DNA of 64,000 nucleotides from Luteolibacter sp. LG18 (GTDB lineage Bacteria; Verrucomicrobiota; Verrucomicrobiia; Verrucomicrobiales; Akkermansiaceae), in contig NZ_AP024600.1 of assembly GCF_036322585.1 (NCBI RefSeq), positions 4,774,001 through 4,838,000 of the forward strand. The letters run 5' to 3'. The notes below the pieces were generated by a model. It did no database searches and was not told the DNA's origin. It saw nothing but the letters and a program-made list of their open reading frames with translations. The translations under genes and the position numbers were made by a program. How positions within the stretch are numbered: position 1 is the first letter of the stretch; each line of letters starts with the position of its first letter. Below, piece after piece: positions 1 to 10,091 of the stretch.

Positions 1-474
1 TTTCGAGCCGGTTTGGGTGGTGTTGTAGAAGGTCGACCAAGCGTTGTTGTAGTAGTAGCGGCCGCCGAAGTTGAGCGGCTTGTTCTTCGCCGCCAGGCGC
101 GTGTAGACGATGTTGGCGGGTTTCACGTTCGTCTGCTTGTCGTAGAAGATACGGGTCCAGGAACCGGTGTCGTACTTCACCTGGGCCTCCACCGGGAAGT
201 AGGCGGTGTTCGTGGCCACGGAGGCTCCGAGCACGCGGACATCGATGTAGATGTCCTGCTTCGGCGTGAGGGTCCCCGGCGGCGTGATGGTCACCACGTC
301 CTGCACAATGCTTGGGTAGGTGATGTTCCAGGTCAGCGTGGGATGGGTGCCGGACTGGACGACGGTGGGATAGGCGGTCAACGAGCCGACCGGGATGGCC
401 GGATCGTTGGTTTGGGCCGCCGCGTGGGCGGCGAGGCAAAGGACGGCGAGAGCACTGGGGACAAGGGCTTTCAT
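1..474 (-). CDS. Exported hypothetical protein (partial, C-terminus outside window)
   Basis: Reading leftwards from an ATG at 474 there are 158 codons with no stop before the window edge, so the C-terminus is missing. The protein begins with a short basic and hydrophobic stretch ending in Ala-His-Ala-Ala-Ala-Gln, a convincing signal peptide with cleavage near residue 20. The mature part is rich in Thr, Tyr and Asn and looks like a secreted beta-rich protein. I recognise no family. The plus-strand open frame over the same bases encodes a Val/Gly/Arg-rich product typical of the antisense strand of a G+C-rich gene. Confidence 0.7.
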   Translation of the reverse strand, partial: MKALVPSALAVLCLAAHAAAQTNDPAIPVGSLTAYPTVVQSGTHPTLTWNITYPSIVQDVVTITPPGTLTPKQDIYIDVRVLGASVATNTAYFPVEAQVKYDTGSWTRIFYDKQTNVKPANIVYTRLAAKNKPLNFGGRYYYNNAWSTFYNTTQTGSK

Positions 475-758
475 GGCGGGCGTAAGGGTGAAAGATGGAA
501 CTGAATCCGCCGCCATGGCAGCACGGTGGAACCGTGATGGGAGCGGTGCGCGCGGATCGGACACAGGCACGGATGGACCTCATGCAAGGTCAGGCCATGC
601 CCGCTCGGGACAGATGTCCGTTCGCGGCCACCTCGGGCTGCCGGCAAGGGATTCGGCAAGCCATCGGTCGGATTCGGAAACTCAGGAAGGGAACGATTTC
701 TGGATCGTCGGGATCAGGGTTGGGTGTTGAACAGCAATTGTCGGGTGGGTGAATGAGG

Positions 759-1562
759 TCATCGGACAGGTGCGAGGGGGGCGTCCGACCACGATCTCCA
801 AGGGCCGCGAGGCACATCGCGGTCATGGGTGAAGCGCCATTCGACCTGCTCGCCGCTGCGGAGTCCGAGGAAATCGCGGACGGCGGGGCTCAGGTCGATG
901 CCTGCGCTGGAATTCCGGTTAGGACGGGGATCTTCCTTGCCGAAAACGTACTGCCAGTGGTCGGTCACGAAGGGCCCCACATCCTCCCACTGGGCGTAGC
1001 AGACGCGGCCCTTGTGGTGGATGGCGACCCAGCGGTCCTTGCACACGGAAATCCCGTCGCCACGATAATCTTCCCAGAACCATGGGATAACCTCGGGGGC
1101 CTCGGGACGATGCCTGCCATCGCGACCGATGTCATTGTAAGGCAGGGCGATGTAAAAGGGATTGAGCGCGGGGGTGAAGTCCGCCGGGAAGTAACCCTTT
1201 CGGCGCTCGGGATGATCGTAACCGCCGAAGTTCTCCTGCCAGTTCTGGTCCCAGGCGCTGGCGCGGTTCGGGGTCGGATTGTTCTGCGACGGCTGCTCGC
1301 CCACCCAGAAGACGGTCGAGACCACATTGCGGTGCCAGGAATCCGGACCGCGGAAACGCTCGCGCGGATTCTCGATGACGACGCTCGCCGCGGGCGGCAC
1401 GCCGTAGGGATCGCTGAGCGTCGGGATCACGTCCCGGCGGTTGTCCAACAGGCGCTCATGGGCCGCCTCTAACCGGTCTTCCAAGGCCGCATTCGCCAGA
1501 GCCGGAGCAAGAAGCGCCGCGGCAAACAGGGAGAAACGAACTGGAAGCTCTGGGTTACCCAT
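759..1562 (-). CDS. Exported protein with a possible double-psi beta-barrel-like C-terminus
   Basis: A 267-aa protein with an N-terminal hydrophobic segment (about residues 9-25, ending Ala-Asn-Ala) that looks like a signal peptide. The middle is rich in Trp, Tyr, Pro and Asn. In the C-terminal third, the order 'CYAQWEDVGPF' followed about 40 residues later by 'GIDLSPAVRDFLGL' resembles the layout of RlpA/3D-type double-psi barrels (a D-x-GPF strand, then G-x-DLS-x-A). This is a weak similarity by eye. It has its own AT-rich upstream region (1563-1774) and no operon partner. Confidence 0.75.
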   Translation of the reverse strand: MGNPELPVRFSLFAAALLAPALANAALEDRLEAAHERLLDNRRDVIPTLSDPYGVPPAASVVIENPRERFRGPDSWHRNVVSTVFWVGEQPSQNNPTPNRASAWDQNWQENFGGYDHPERRKGYFPADFTPALNPFYIALPYNDIGRDGRHRPEAPEVIPWFWEDYRGDGISVCKDRWVAIHHKGRVCYAQWEDVGPFVTDHWQYVFGKEDPRPNRNSSAGIDLSPAVRDFLGLRSGEQVEWRFTHDRDVPRGPWRSWSDAPLAPVR

Positions 1563-1774
1563 CGTTCGGACCTACGCGATCACGGGTGTTGCCTCGACCC
1601 TAAATAATCAGGGGTTTCTTACAAGAATATTCAGATTATTTTTGAACGCTTCGGACGTTCAGGTGTCGTGCACAACTCGCTCAAAGATCACGCTCGCCTA
1701 TAAGCCAAAAATTTGAACGAGTTACAATAAAATTTTGGAACTACGTAATACACCGATTACGCGATGGTCCGGGA
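1563..1774. other. AT-rich intergenic region
   Basis: This spacer between the exported-protein gene and mutL, both on the minus strand, is clearly more AT-rich than its surroundings. It probably carries the promoter of the gene ending at 759. I could not settle on a single -35/-10 pair, and I see no terminator with a T-tract for mutL. Confidence 0.4.
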
Positions 1775-3574
1775 TCAGGCGTTGCCGCGGTCCAGCCCGA
1801 AGCGCTTTTCGAGTTCGCGGATCGAGAACTCGGTGAGCGTCGGGCGACCGTCCGGGGCGCAGTACGGCAGCTCGCATTCGAACAGCCCATCGAGCAAAGC
1901 GCTCGTTTCAATCATCCTCACCGGCAGCCCCGCGGCCATGCGCCGGGCCATCAGCCGGGCCACGCGCTCGAAGGCGAAACGCGGCCCGGGAGTGGATTCG
2001 TGGAGCAGTTCCTCCACCAGCAGATCGACGAAGGCGCGGGAATCGGTCACGCCGAGGCAGGCGGGCAAGCCGCGGACCTGGATGGTATTGCCGCCGAAGG
2101 AATCGAGCTCGATCCCCGCCGCGGCGAGGGCCGCCCGTTCGCGGACCAGCAGCTCGTGATCGCGCGGCTCCAGCTCGACCAGTTCCGGCACCAGCAGCCC
2201 CTGGCTCTCCACTCCCCCTTCCTTCCCGGAGAGGAGCTTTTCGTAAAAAATCCGTTCCCGACCCGCACGGGGATCGAACAGCACCAGACCGTCCTCGCTT
2301 TCCAACATCACGAACCGCTGGTGCAGCAGGCCGAGGTGACGGAACGGCGGGGCCTTCGAAACGGGGGCGGCGGGTGTTTCCTCCACCGGCGCGCTGGGGC
2401 GATGCGCGGGAGCCACCGGCAAGGCAGGTTGCACGGCGGCGGGAGCGGTCCACGTCCGGGCCGGTGGGATCGGTGACCGGGCGGGCACCGAAGGCCGCGG
2501 TGGCGGCGTGTAGCTTGCCCGACCTACTGGGGTGGCGGGAGCATCGAAGATCGCGGCGGAGGGTTTCGGCCGCAGGGCGGTGGTCACCGATTCCAGGATG
2601 GTGTCCCGGATGTCGAGCGGGCGGTGGAAGCGCACCTCGCGCTTCGCCGGGTGGACGTTCACATCCACCAGATGCGGCTCCAGGTCGATCCACAGCCAGG
2701 CCGCGGGGTGCATGCCCTCGGCGACCGCGCCGCGGAAACCTTCGGCGAGGGCGCGGGAGATCACGGAGTCCTCCACCGGCCGGCCATTGAGAAACACGCA
2801 CTGGTGGCGGCGGCCCTTCCGCGCGTGGAGGGCGGGCAGGACGAAGCCTTCCACCGAGACGCCATTGCCGCGGGTGGCGGGCAGCGGGATCAGCTCGCTG
2901 GACGACTCCGCGCCGAGCAGATGGCGCACGCGGTCGAGCGCCTTTGCCACCGGTGGCAGGTCGAAGATCTCGCGGCCGTCCTTGTCGAAGCGGAACCGCA
3001 CCCCGGGCGCGGCCAGGGCGTGGAGCCGGAGCTGGTGCTCGACATGGGCAGACTCGGTGGACTCCGCGCGCATGAACTTCCGTCGCGCGGGCATGTTGAA
3101 GAACAACGCGCTGGCCTCGATCAGCGTGCCGGGCGCGCATCCGGCCTCCTTCACCTCGCGGACGCGGCCTCCATCAACGAGCACCTCGGTGCCGGACACG
3201 GAATCGCGCTCGCGGGTGACGAGGCGGAAGCGCGAGACGCTGGCAATGCTGGGCACCGCCTCGCCGCGGAAGCCGAGCGTGGAAATGGCCGCCAGATCGG
3301 CGGAAGTGCGGAGCTTGCTGGTGGCGTGGCGCTCCAGGGACATCAGCGCGTCCTCCTTCGACATCCCGCAGCCGTCATCGACCACGCGGATGCGGGCCGC
3401 GCCGCCGCGCTCGATTTCCACGCGGATCTCCCCCGCCCCGGCGTCGAGGCTGTTCTCGACGAGCTCCTTCACCACCGAGGCCGGCCGTTCCACCACCTCC
3501 CCCGCCGCCACTTGGCTGGCCAGGATATCGGGCAGGACACGGATCTTCGGCATCGGGAAGAGGTTTTGCGGCAT
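1775..3574 (-). CDS. mutL: DNA mismatch repair protein MutL
   Basis: 599 aa. The N-terminal GHKL ATPase is clear: the QVAAGEVVERPASVVKELVE block, then DDGCGM and GFRGEA motifs, followed by the transducer domain. A Pro/Ala-rich linker (about residues 345-415) leads to the C-terminal dimerisation domain. There, the usual endonuclease motif DQHA-x2-E-x4-E reads D-P-R-A-x2-E-x4-E, and the CPHGRP motif reads C-A-P-D-G-R-P, so metal ligands appear altered. An internal ATG at 3553 gives the more usual family start, only 7 codons shorter. No mutS is in view. Confidence 0.95.
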   Translation of the reverse strand: MPQNLFPMPKIRVLPDILASQVAAGEVVERPASVVKELVENSLDAGAGEIRVEIERGGAARIRVVDDGCGMSKEDALMSLERHATSKLRTSADLAAISTLGFRGEAVPSIASVSRFRLVTRERDSVSGTEVLVDGGRVREVKEAGCAPGTLIEASALFFNMPARRKFMRAESTESAHVEHQLRLHALAAPGVRFRFDKDGREIFDLPPVAKALDRVRHLLGAESSSELIPLPATRGNGVSVEGFVLPALHARKGRRHQCVFLNGRPVEDSVISRALAEGFRGAVAEGMHPAAWLWIDLEPHLVDVNVHPAKREVRFHRPLDIRDTILESVTTALRPKPSAAIFDAPATPVGRASYTPPPRPSVPARSPIPPARTWTAPAAVQPALPVAPAHRPSAPVEETPAAPVSKAPPFRHLGLLHQRFVMLESEDGLVLFDPRAGRERIFYEKLLSGKEGGVESQGLLVPELVELEPRDHELLVRERAALAAAGIELDSFGGNTIQVRGLPACLGVTDSRAFVDLLVEELLHESTPGPRFAFERVARLMARRMAAGLPVRMIETSALLDGLFECELPYCAPDGRPTLTEFSIRELEKRFGLDRGNA

Positions 3575-3598
3575 GGCCGCGGCGGGCGGAAGTGTAAA

Positions 3599-3922
3599 GT
3601 AGCGCGAGGCTCCCGCCTTGCGTGTGGGGATTCTGAATTTGGAGTGCGGCGAGCGATCGCCGCTTTGAGCGGAGGCGAGTCATCGCCGAGGGTAAACCTG
3701 CGTTCGCAAAGCAACTCCCATGTTCCAAGGCCGCCTCACCGCTGGCTCTGGCATTCCCATTACAGGTCAGCCTGGCTCATCGTCGATTCTCTCCCGCACC
3801 CAAAGCGGCGATCGCTCGCCGCACTCCAAATCCAGACTCGCAACCGGCCACTCATAGGTCAACCGGACGCGCGAGGACCTTCGCTCATCTTCCCAGCACG
3901 CAAGGCGGGAGCCTCGCGCTAC
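3599..3922. repeat. Nested REPIN-like inverted repeat
   Basis: Two facing GTAG-headed palindromes (3599-3624 and, inverted, 3897-3922) are near reverse complements. Inside them lies a second facing pair, 3637-3666 and 3802-3831, 30-bp arms that match almost perfectly in reverse complement and each contain the palindrome GGCGATCGC or its relatives. No open frame of note lies inside. This fills most of the gap between mutL and the exported-protein gene at 3919, and its right end overlaps the last codons of that gene. Confidence 0.8.
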
Positions 3923-4515
3923 TCCGCCTTCGGGGTCTTCTCGGTGGCGACGGCCTTTTTCACATCGCCTCCGGCAGGGATCGGCGTGGCACCGGGCGGC
4001 GGTGCGCCGGATTGCTGCGGCGTTTTCACCGGCGCGACCGGCTTGGCCCCGGGGATGGCGTGGTTCCAATCCGCGTAGATCAGGCCATCCACCTCCACCC
4101 CGTAGACCGGGTTGGAGGTGTTCGGGTCGGCGTAGGTGACCATCCGCCACTTGTTGCTGGTGCCGAAGCCCTTGACGTTGCCGGTTTTCGGATCGCAGGC
4201 CACCGAGCCGAGCATGGTGTAGATCGGCTCCGCCATCAGGTCCGGGATGGAAACGCGCAGCACGGAGAGCATTTCATCGCCGCCGATGCTGACGAAGGGC
4301 GTGAACACCAGCCGCGAGTTGCCCGGGTCATCGCCCTTCAGCGCGGTGTAAACGCCGGCGTATTCCACGAAACCCGCGGCGACCCACGGCTTCACCAAGT
4401 GGCGGGGCAACTGCTTGTTGTCCGTCACCGGTTGTTTCGGTTCCGGGGCCGCGGGTTTGTCCTCCGCCGCAAATGCCCCCGCCGCCAACACCACCACCGG
4501 AAAGATCCAGCGCAT
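3919..4515 (-). CDS. Exported hypothetical protein
   Basis: 198 aa with a short signal peptide (MRWIFPVVVLAAGAFAAE). The tail from about residue 155 is low-complexity Pro/Ala/Lys/Thr. The central part has no motif I recognise; it contains a single Cys and several Gly-Asp turns. The stop codon lies inside the facing REP element at 3897-3922, so the repeat has supplied or altered the last codons (-TEKTPKAE). No operon partner. Confidence 0.75.
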   Translation of the reverse strand: MRWIFPVVVLAAGAFAAEDKPAAPEPKQPVTDNKQLPRHLVKPWVAAGFVEYAGVYTALKGDDPGNSRLVFTPFVSIGGDEMLSVLRVSIPDLMAEPIYTMLGSVACDPKTGNVKGFGTSNKWRMVTYADPNTSNPVYGVEVDGLIYADWNHAIPGAKPVAPVKTPQQSGAPPPGATPIPAGGDVKKAVATEKTPKAE

Positions 4516-4573
4516 AGGGTGGGAGGATGCACCCGGTCCGGTCCGATTGCAAGTTGCGTCTGGGCGCGTGATT

Positions 4574-4709
4574 GTAGTCGAAAGCTCCGCTTTCGAATCG
4601 TCTCCGCCAGCTCCGTTGGCGGTGGCGGGGAGGCCAAGCGACCTCTTCCCCCCGAAGAGGGAAAGCCGGAGCTTCCCCCTACATCCTAAAAGCGGAGCTT
4701 TCAGCTACC
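4574..4709. repeat. Cluster of three GTAG-headed palindromes (REP-like)
   Basis: Three palindromes lie between 4516 and the riboswitch. 4574-4600 (plus) has GTAG then TCGAAAGC-TCC-GCTTTCGA, a perfect 8-bp stem. 4661-4682 (minus) has a GTAG head at its right end with stem GAAAGC/GCTTTC. 4687-4708 (minus) has GTAG and the stem GAAAGC-TCC-GCTTTT. All share a GAAAGC arm and a TCC-type loop, so they belong to one local subfamily. No gene is seen in this interval. Confidence 0.7.
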
Positions 4710-4771
4710 ATGAAATCCGCGCATCACCCCCATTCTTGACTTCCCGGTCGCCCCGGTCACACTGCCGCCTC

Positions 4772-6964
<2,193 letters not shown>

Positions 6965-6974
6965 CCTCTGAAGA

Positions 6975-7105
6975 AATAGGTCCTATACGTCCTATGGGAC
7001 CTATAGGACCTATAGGACCTATAGGACGTATAGGACCTATTCTTCCAGAGAACAGCCTCGCCCGCCACGGAGATAGGACCTATAGGACTCATAGGACCTA
7101 TCTCC
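6975..7105. repeat. GGACCTATA tandem array within two hairpins
   Basis: A 21-bp perfect inverted repeat (6975-6995 with 7021-7041) encloses about five tandem copies of the 9-bp unit GGACCTATA (6997-7040). A second hairpin built of the same unit has near-perfect 15-bp arms at 7069-7083 and 7091-7105 and ends directly at the ATG of the next gene. It starts 10 bases after the thiC stop. Shorter relatives of the unit occur at 10541-10576 and 55018-55047. Confidence 0.85.
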
Positions 7106-7549
7106 ATGAGCCCGCCTCCCTCCGACCAAGATCCTTCCGGCTTCCTCCCGAAATCCGGAAACTACCGCGGGCTGCTCTCCTACCGGAAATCCGAGGTCCT
7201 CTATGACTTCACCTTCCGCTTCTGCGAGCGCTTCCTGAAAAAGGGAGACCGCACCATCGACCAGATGGTCCAGGCCGCCCGCTCCGGGAAACAGAACATC
7301 GCCGAAGGCAGCAAGGCCGGTGTCACCTCCACCGAAACCGAGCTCAAGCTCACCAACGTCGCCCGCGCCAGCCTCGAGGAGCTGCTCATCGACTATCAGG
7401 ACTACCTCCGCGTCCGCGACCACCAGCAATGGGAGAAGGACTCCCGCGAAGCCCTTTACGATCGCCGCCGGAACATCGCCACCCGCCTGATGCACCAAGC
7501 GACCTACCAAACAACGTCAGCATATACCATACCTCCTAAGGACATTTAA
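7106..7549 (+). CDS. Four-helix-bundle protein (23S rRNA intervening-sequence type), apparently truncated
   Basis: 147 aa. The core block AARSGKQNIAEGSKAG and the later LTNVARASLEELLIDYQDYL are hallmarks of the four-helix-bundle 'suffix-domain' family, related to rRNA-intervening-sequence proteins and to the Avd partner of diversity-generating retroelements. Family members normally continue past the LIHQ-x-NYLLD block for several dozen residues. Here the protein breaks off at RLMHQATY and ends in an unrelated 13-residue tail, exactly where base composition drops into the AT-rich TIR cassette. Its last 33 bases overlap the convergent gene at 7517. The function is unknown and it is probably broken. 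Confidence 0.8.
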   Translation: MSPPPSDQDPSGFLPKSGNYRGLLSYRKSEVLYDFTFRFCERFLKKGDRTIDQMVQAARSGKQNIAEGSKAGVTSTETELKLTNVARASLEELLIDYQDYLRVRDHQQWEKDSREALYDRRRNIATRLMHQATYQTTSAYTIPPKDI

Positions 7550-8263
7550 GTGCTTTTCTAATTTTTCAGGATCCATAGTGGGATCAATACTAATAGATAC
7601 CTGAAATCCATTCGGACGTCTATTCTCGGGCAAGCGATGCTCAGGAAAATTATCTTTGGCATTATTTCCCATTTTTTCTTCATCACTTTCCTCCATTTCA
7701 GAAGAAGTAAGCAGTTCATCACTGTCATCGCCTTGGGACACCGACTGTTTAATCAATCCTATCGTAACCGTATCCCCCTCTTGGACACATAATCCCGCAG
7801 TGGTTAGGGATGACAGGAACAAGGAGACACATTGTTCCGCAGATTCGATATGAACTTTATGCTGCATTGCCAACTGCCTAATCCTTGAAACCGATGCGTC
7901 GCCATTTTGAAAAGCCTCGTAGAGTTTTTTAAAGATGGAAGGCATCATGCACGCCTCTTGCAAAAGCTCTCCAATATCCTCTGGAGGAGATGATGCGAGA
8001 TTTTTGGCCAACTTCGACGCCGTGTAAGCCTTACTATCCCCTTCCATCAAACCAAATTGTTTGAGAGCGGATATTTTTATCTTTCCTTTATCACCAAGCC
8101 CAAAGACTCCAGCAAGAAGCGCGGTTTCATTTTGAGTTGATGTGTGTGTTTTAGCCACAAGCTTCTTAGATAGCACCACCGCCTGAGAAAGATCAATTCT
8201 CGGGAAAATAGTGCCACCCTTCCTTCCACCTTTGGGCATTGGGGATTTTGATTTATCAGTCAT
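7517..8263 (-). CDS. Unknown protein, possible winged-helix (DUF5343-like), partner of the TIR gene
   Basis: 248 aa, second gene of a two-gene unit; its ATG overlaps the stop of the TIR gene (ATGA). The first 150 residues are predicted helical, with blocks such as KISALKQFGLMEG followed by YTASKLAKNL that look like a winged-helix domain. The layout resembles DUF5343-type proteins, by eye only. An acidic Ser/Glu-rich linker (about 175-200) leads to a short C-terminal segment, FQVSISIDPTMDPEKLEKHL, with a beta-then-helix look. The gene is strikingly AT-rich compared with both flanks, which suggests horizontal transfer. It ends inside the tail of the four-helix gene. Confidence 0.8.
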   Translation of the reverse strand: MTDKSKSPMPKGGRKGGTIFPRIDLSQAVVLSKKLVAKTHTSTQNETALLAGVFGLGDKGKIKISALKQFGLMEGDSKAYTASKLAKNLASSPPEDIGELLQEACMMPSIFKKLYEAFQNGDASVSRIRQLAMQHKVHIESAEQCVSLFLSSLTTAGLCVQEGDTVTIGLIKQSVSQGDDSDELLTSSEMEESDEEKMGNNAKDNFPEHRLPENRRPNGFQVSISIDPTMDPEKLEKHLNVLRRYGIC

Positions 8264-9234
8264 AATCTCTTAGATTCAAAAACTTGAAGCAAGTCACTTA
8301 ATCCATCCTTATACGATTTTGAGAAATCTGCATATTTTTTCCCAACTATCAAAGGAGGCACCTCACATTCATCCAGCCTAATAGGAAGTATGTGGACATC
8401 TCGCTTTTCCACCTCCTTAAATAGCGCATTATTTAACTCACGCTTAACCCATTCAGAAACCACCGAATTTTCGCTCAAAACAATTAAAAAGAAATCGGAT
8501 TCAGCTAGCCCCTGCCCGATTTTCTCAACTATCGAATCGCCGACCAATATTCTACGTTCATCGAGCCAAACAGTAACCCCAGCATTAGTCAAATCCGCTG
8601 CCAACTGCCTCACGAACGGTTTATCTTTTGAGCTATGAGACAAAAAGACAACCAACTCCTTATCCTTGGCAGAATGCCTCTCTTCTTTTTGAGCGGTCGC
8701 TTCATCCACCAAATCCTCAACTATCAAATCCCGCTCTAGAGCACCCATTTCCTTAGCCCATTTAACTAGAGGGGCAAGAGCAGAAGGAGCATAATTAACC
8801 ACGCCTACAACCGTGGCTGCTTTTCGAAGGCCATCGTCGATTACGTCTCCTAATTTCATAAATTGCCTCAAATGAATCATTAGCGGCATTTTAACGAGAG
8901 CTTCGCGAACAACGGCCTTTTTTTGCCCGGACGAACCCTTATAAGGATAAGGCAAAGTCAATAAGTAACTTTCATCGTTTATTGACTCAAGCAAGCCAAT
9001 AGTGACGCAATTCTTTAGCAACTTCCCTGCTGTTCTCGGATCAATTCCCGCAAATTGGGAGATTTTGCGAATATCCGGGAGATCTAGCCATGCGACAGCG
9101 TCTAAAACTGAAAAAAGAGATTCAACGGCAGCTGCCTCAAACTTCAATGAGCAATCTGAACCCTTCTTCGGAACTTGAGATTTGGGGAGGCGGGGCACTG
9201 TCTGCAACTCTAGAAACCAGCAGCACACGTGCAA
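8260..9234 (-). CDS. TIR-domain protein with N-terminal winged-helix region (putative NADase effector)
   Basis: 324 aa. Residues about 193-310 form a TIR domain: VVFLSHSSKD (strand A and following loop), VTVWLDE, DFFLIVLSENSVVSEWVKRE and DVHILPIRLDE. The WVKRE (262-266) supplies the W-x3-E motif whose glutamate is catalytic in bacterial TIR NADases. Residues about 30-170 are helical, with a winged-helix look (ISQFAGIDPRTAGKLLKNCVTIGLLE). The first 25-30 residues lie over the junction with the primase remnant, so the true start is uncertain; a TTG at about residue 30 is possible. Translationally coupled to the next gene. Likely an anti-phage module; no exact known system recognised. Confidence 0.85.
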   Translation of the reverse strand: MHVCCWFLELQTVPRLPKSQVPKKGSDCSLKFEAAAVESLFSVLDAVAWLDLPDIRKISQFAGIDPRTAGKLLKNCVTIGLLESINDESYLLTLPYPYKGSSGQKKAVVREALVKMPLMIHLRQFMKLGDVIDDGLRKAATVVGVVNYAPSALAPLVKWAKEMGALERDLIVEDLVDEATAQKEERHSAKDKELVVFLSHSSKDKPFVRQLAADLTNAGVTVWLDERRILVGDSIVEKIGQGLAESDFFLIVLSENSVVSEWVKRELNNALFKEVEKRDVHILPIRLDECEVPPLIVGKKYADFSKSYKDGLSDLLQVFESKRL

Positions 9235-9237
9235 TCA

Positions 9238-9440
9238 ATTTCCTCCTCAACCACACCACCTCCCCCAGCCTTCCCATCTTCGGGTTCCGGTGTCCGGGGA
9301 GTTCAGGATGTCCCAGCAGCCCCGTGTCCAGGCCCAGCAGCGGGGCGTGTTGCTTGAGCGAAGCTAAGGCTTCCGGGGACGGGTTTCGATCCAGGCGTGG
9401 ACGCTTTTGCCGCGGGTATGGACGATAGCTGCCGTCCGTC
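9238..9440 (-). pseudogene. Frameshifted remnant of a primase 3' end
   Basis: This stretch is clearly related to the 3' end of the intact primase at 10582-10797. One frame carries PEALASLKQHAPLLGLD and GRLGEVVWLR, while the upstream part, AAIVHT-x-GKS-x-HAWIE, is in another frame. A frameshift therefore lies near 9370, and the 5' four-fifths of the gene are absent. It abuts the N-terminal codons of the TIR gene. It suggests an earlier copy of the primase cassette that has decayed. Confidence 0.8.
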
Positions 9441-9503
9441 ACACTGAGACTCCGAAAAAGCGCTTGTCGCAGCGCCACACAGGACGCCTATATTCCTTTC
9501 AAC

Positions 9504-9902
9504 CTATCCCAACTCCTCCTCCATGAAATCCAGCACGAGGTCGAGGAGTTCGTCCATCCCTTCGAAGAGCTCTTCCTCGATGGTGGAGAGATATTCCTCT
9601 TCGGTTTCGCTGTAGTCGAGGCGGTCCTCCGGGCGGGTTTGGCACCAGCGGCTGGCGTTGAGGGGATCGACGAGGGTGGCGGCACCGATGAGCTCGAAGG
9701 AGTTGATCACCCGCTGGTGGTTCACGTCGCTCTGCCAGAAGCCGTGCAGGCCGTCTTCCTCCTCCAGCACGGCGACGGTTTCATAGACGTCCATGAGCGC
9801 CCGCTCCTCGCGGGTGAGGGACCGTTCGGCCGATTCGTTCTCGAGGCGGTCGACCAGCGCCTCCACCTTGTCCGGCCACTCGATTGGTTCATGGGAAAAC
9901 AT
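9504..9902 (-). CDS. Small acidic protein, possibly DUF4375-like
   Basis: 132 aa from an ATG at 9902. The frame stays open further upstream, but that extension is low-quality sequence antisense to the gene at 10092. The protein is highly acidic, ending in a Glu/Asp/Leu-rich helix (ELFEGMDELLDLVLDFMEEEL). The middle has an ALMDVYETVAVLEEEDGLHGFW block followed by a FELIGAATL block, which faintly resembles DUF4375. No function can be given. Confidence 0.65.
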   Translation of the reverse strand: MFSHEPIEWPDKVEALVDRLENESAERSLTREERALMDVYETVAVLEEEDGLHGFWQSDVNHQRVINSFELIGAATLVDPLNASRWCQTRPEDRLDYSETEEEYLSTIEEELFEGMDELLDLVLDFMEEELG

Positions 9903-10091
9903 CGCGGGGGGGCTTAGAACAAAGGGGCGATCCTTGCCAAGCGAAACGATGGCCGCCCAGCCCCAAGAAACCCAAAACCGAATGGCCTCGCGGAAAATGC
10001 CATGGAACCTTGGGATCGGCTCCGGGAGCAGCCTGGGCCCTGGACCCTCAACGGCATTGATCATTGAGGCGCGATCCTTCTGACTGGTCCC

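Noticed and set aside
6997..7040. Tandem units considered as a CRISPR array
   Set aside because: The unit is 9 bp with no spacers and no cas gene nearby.
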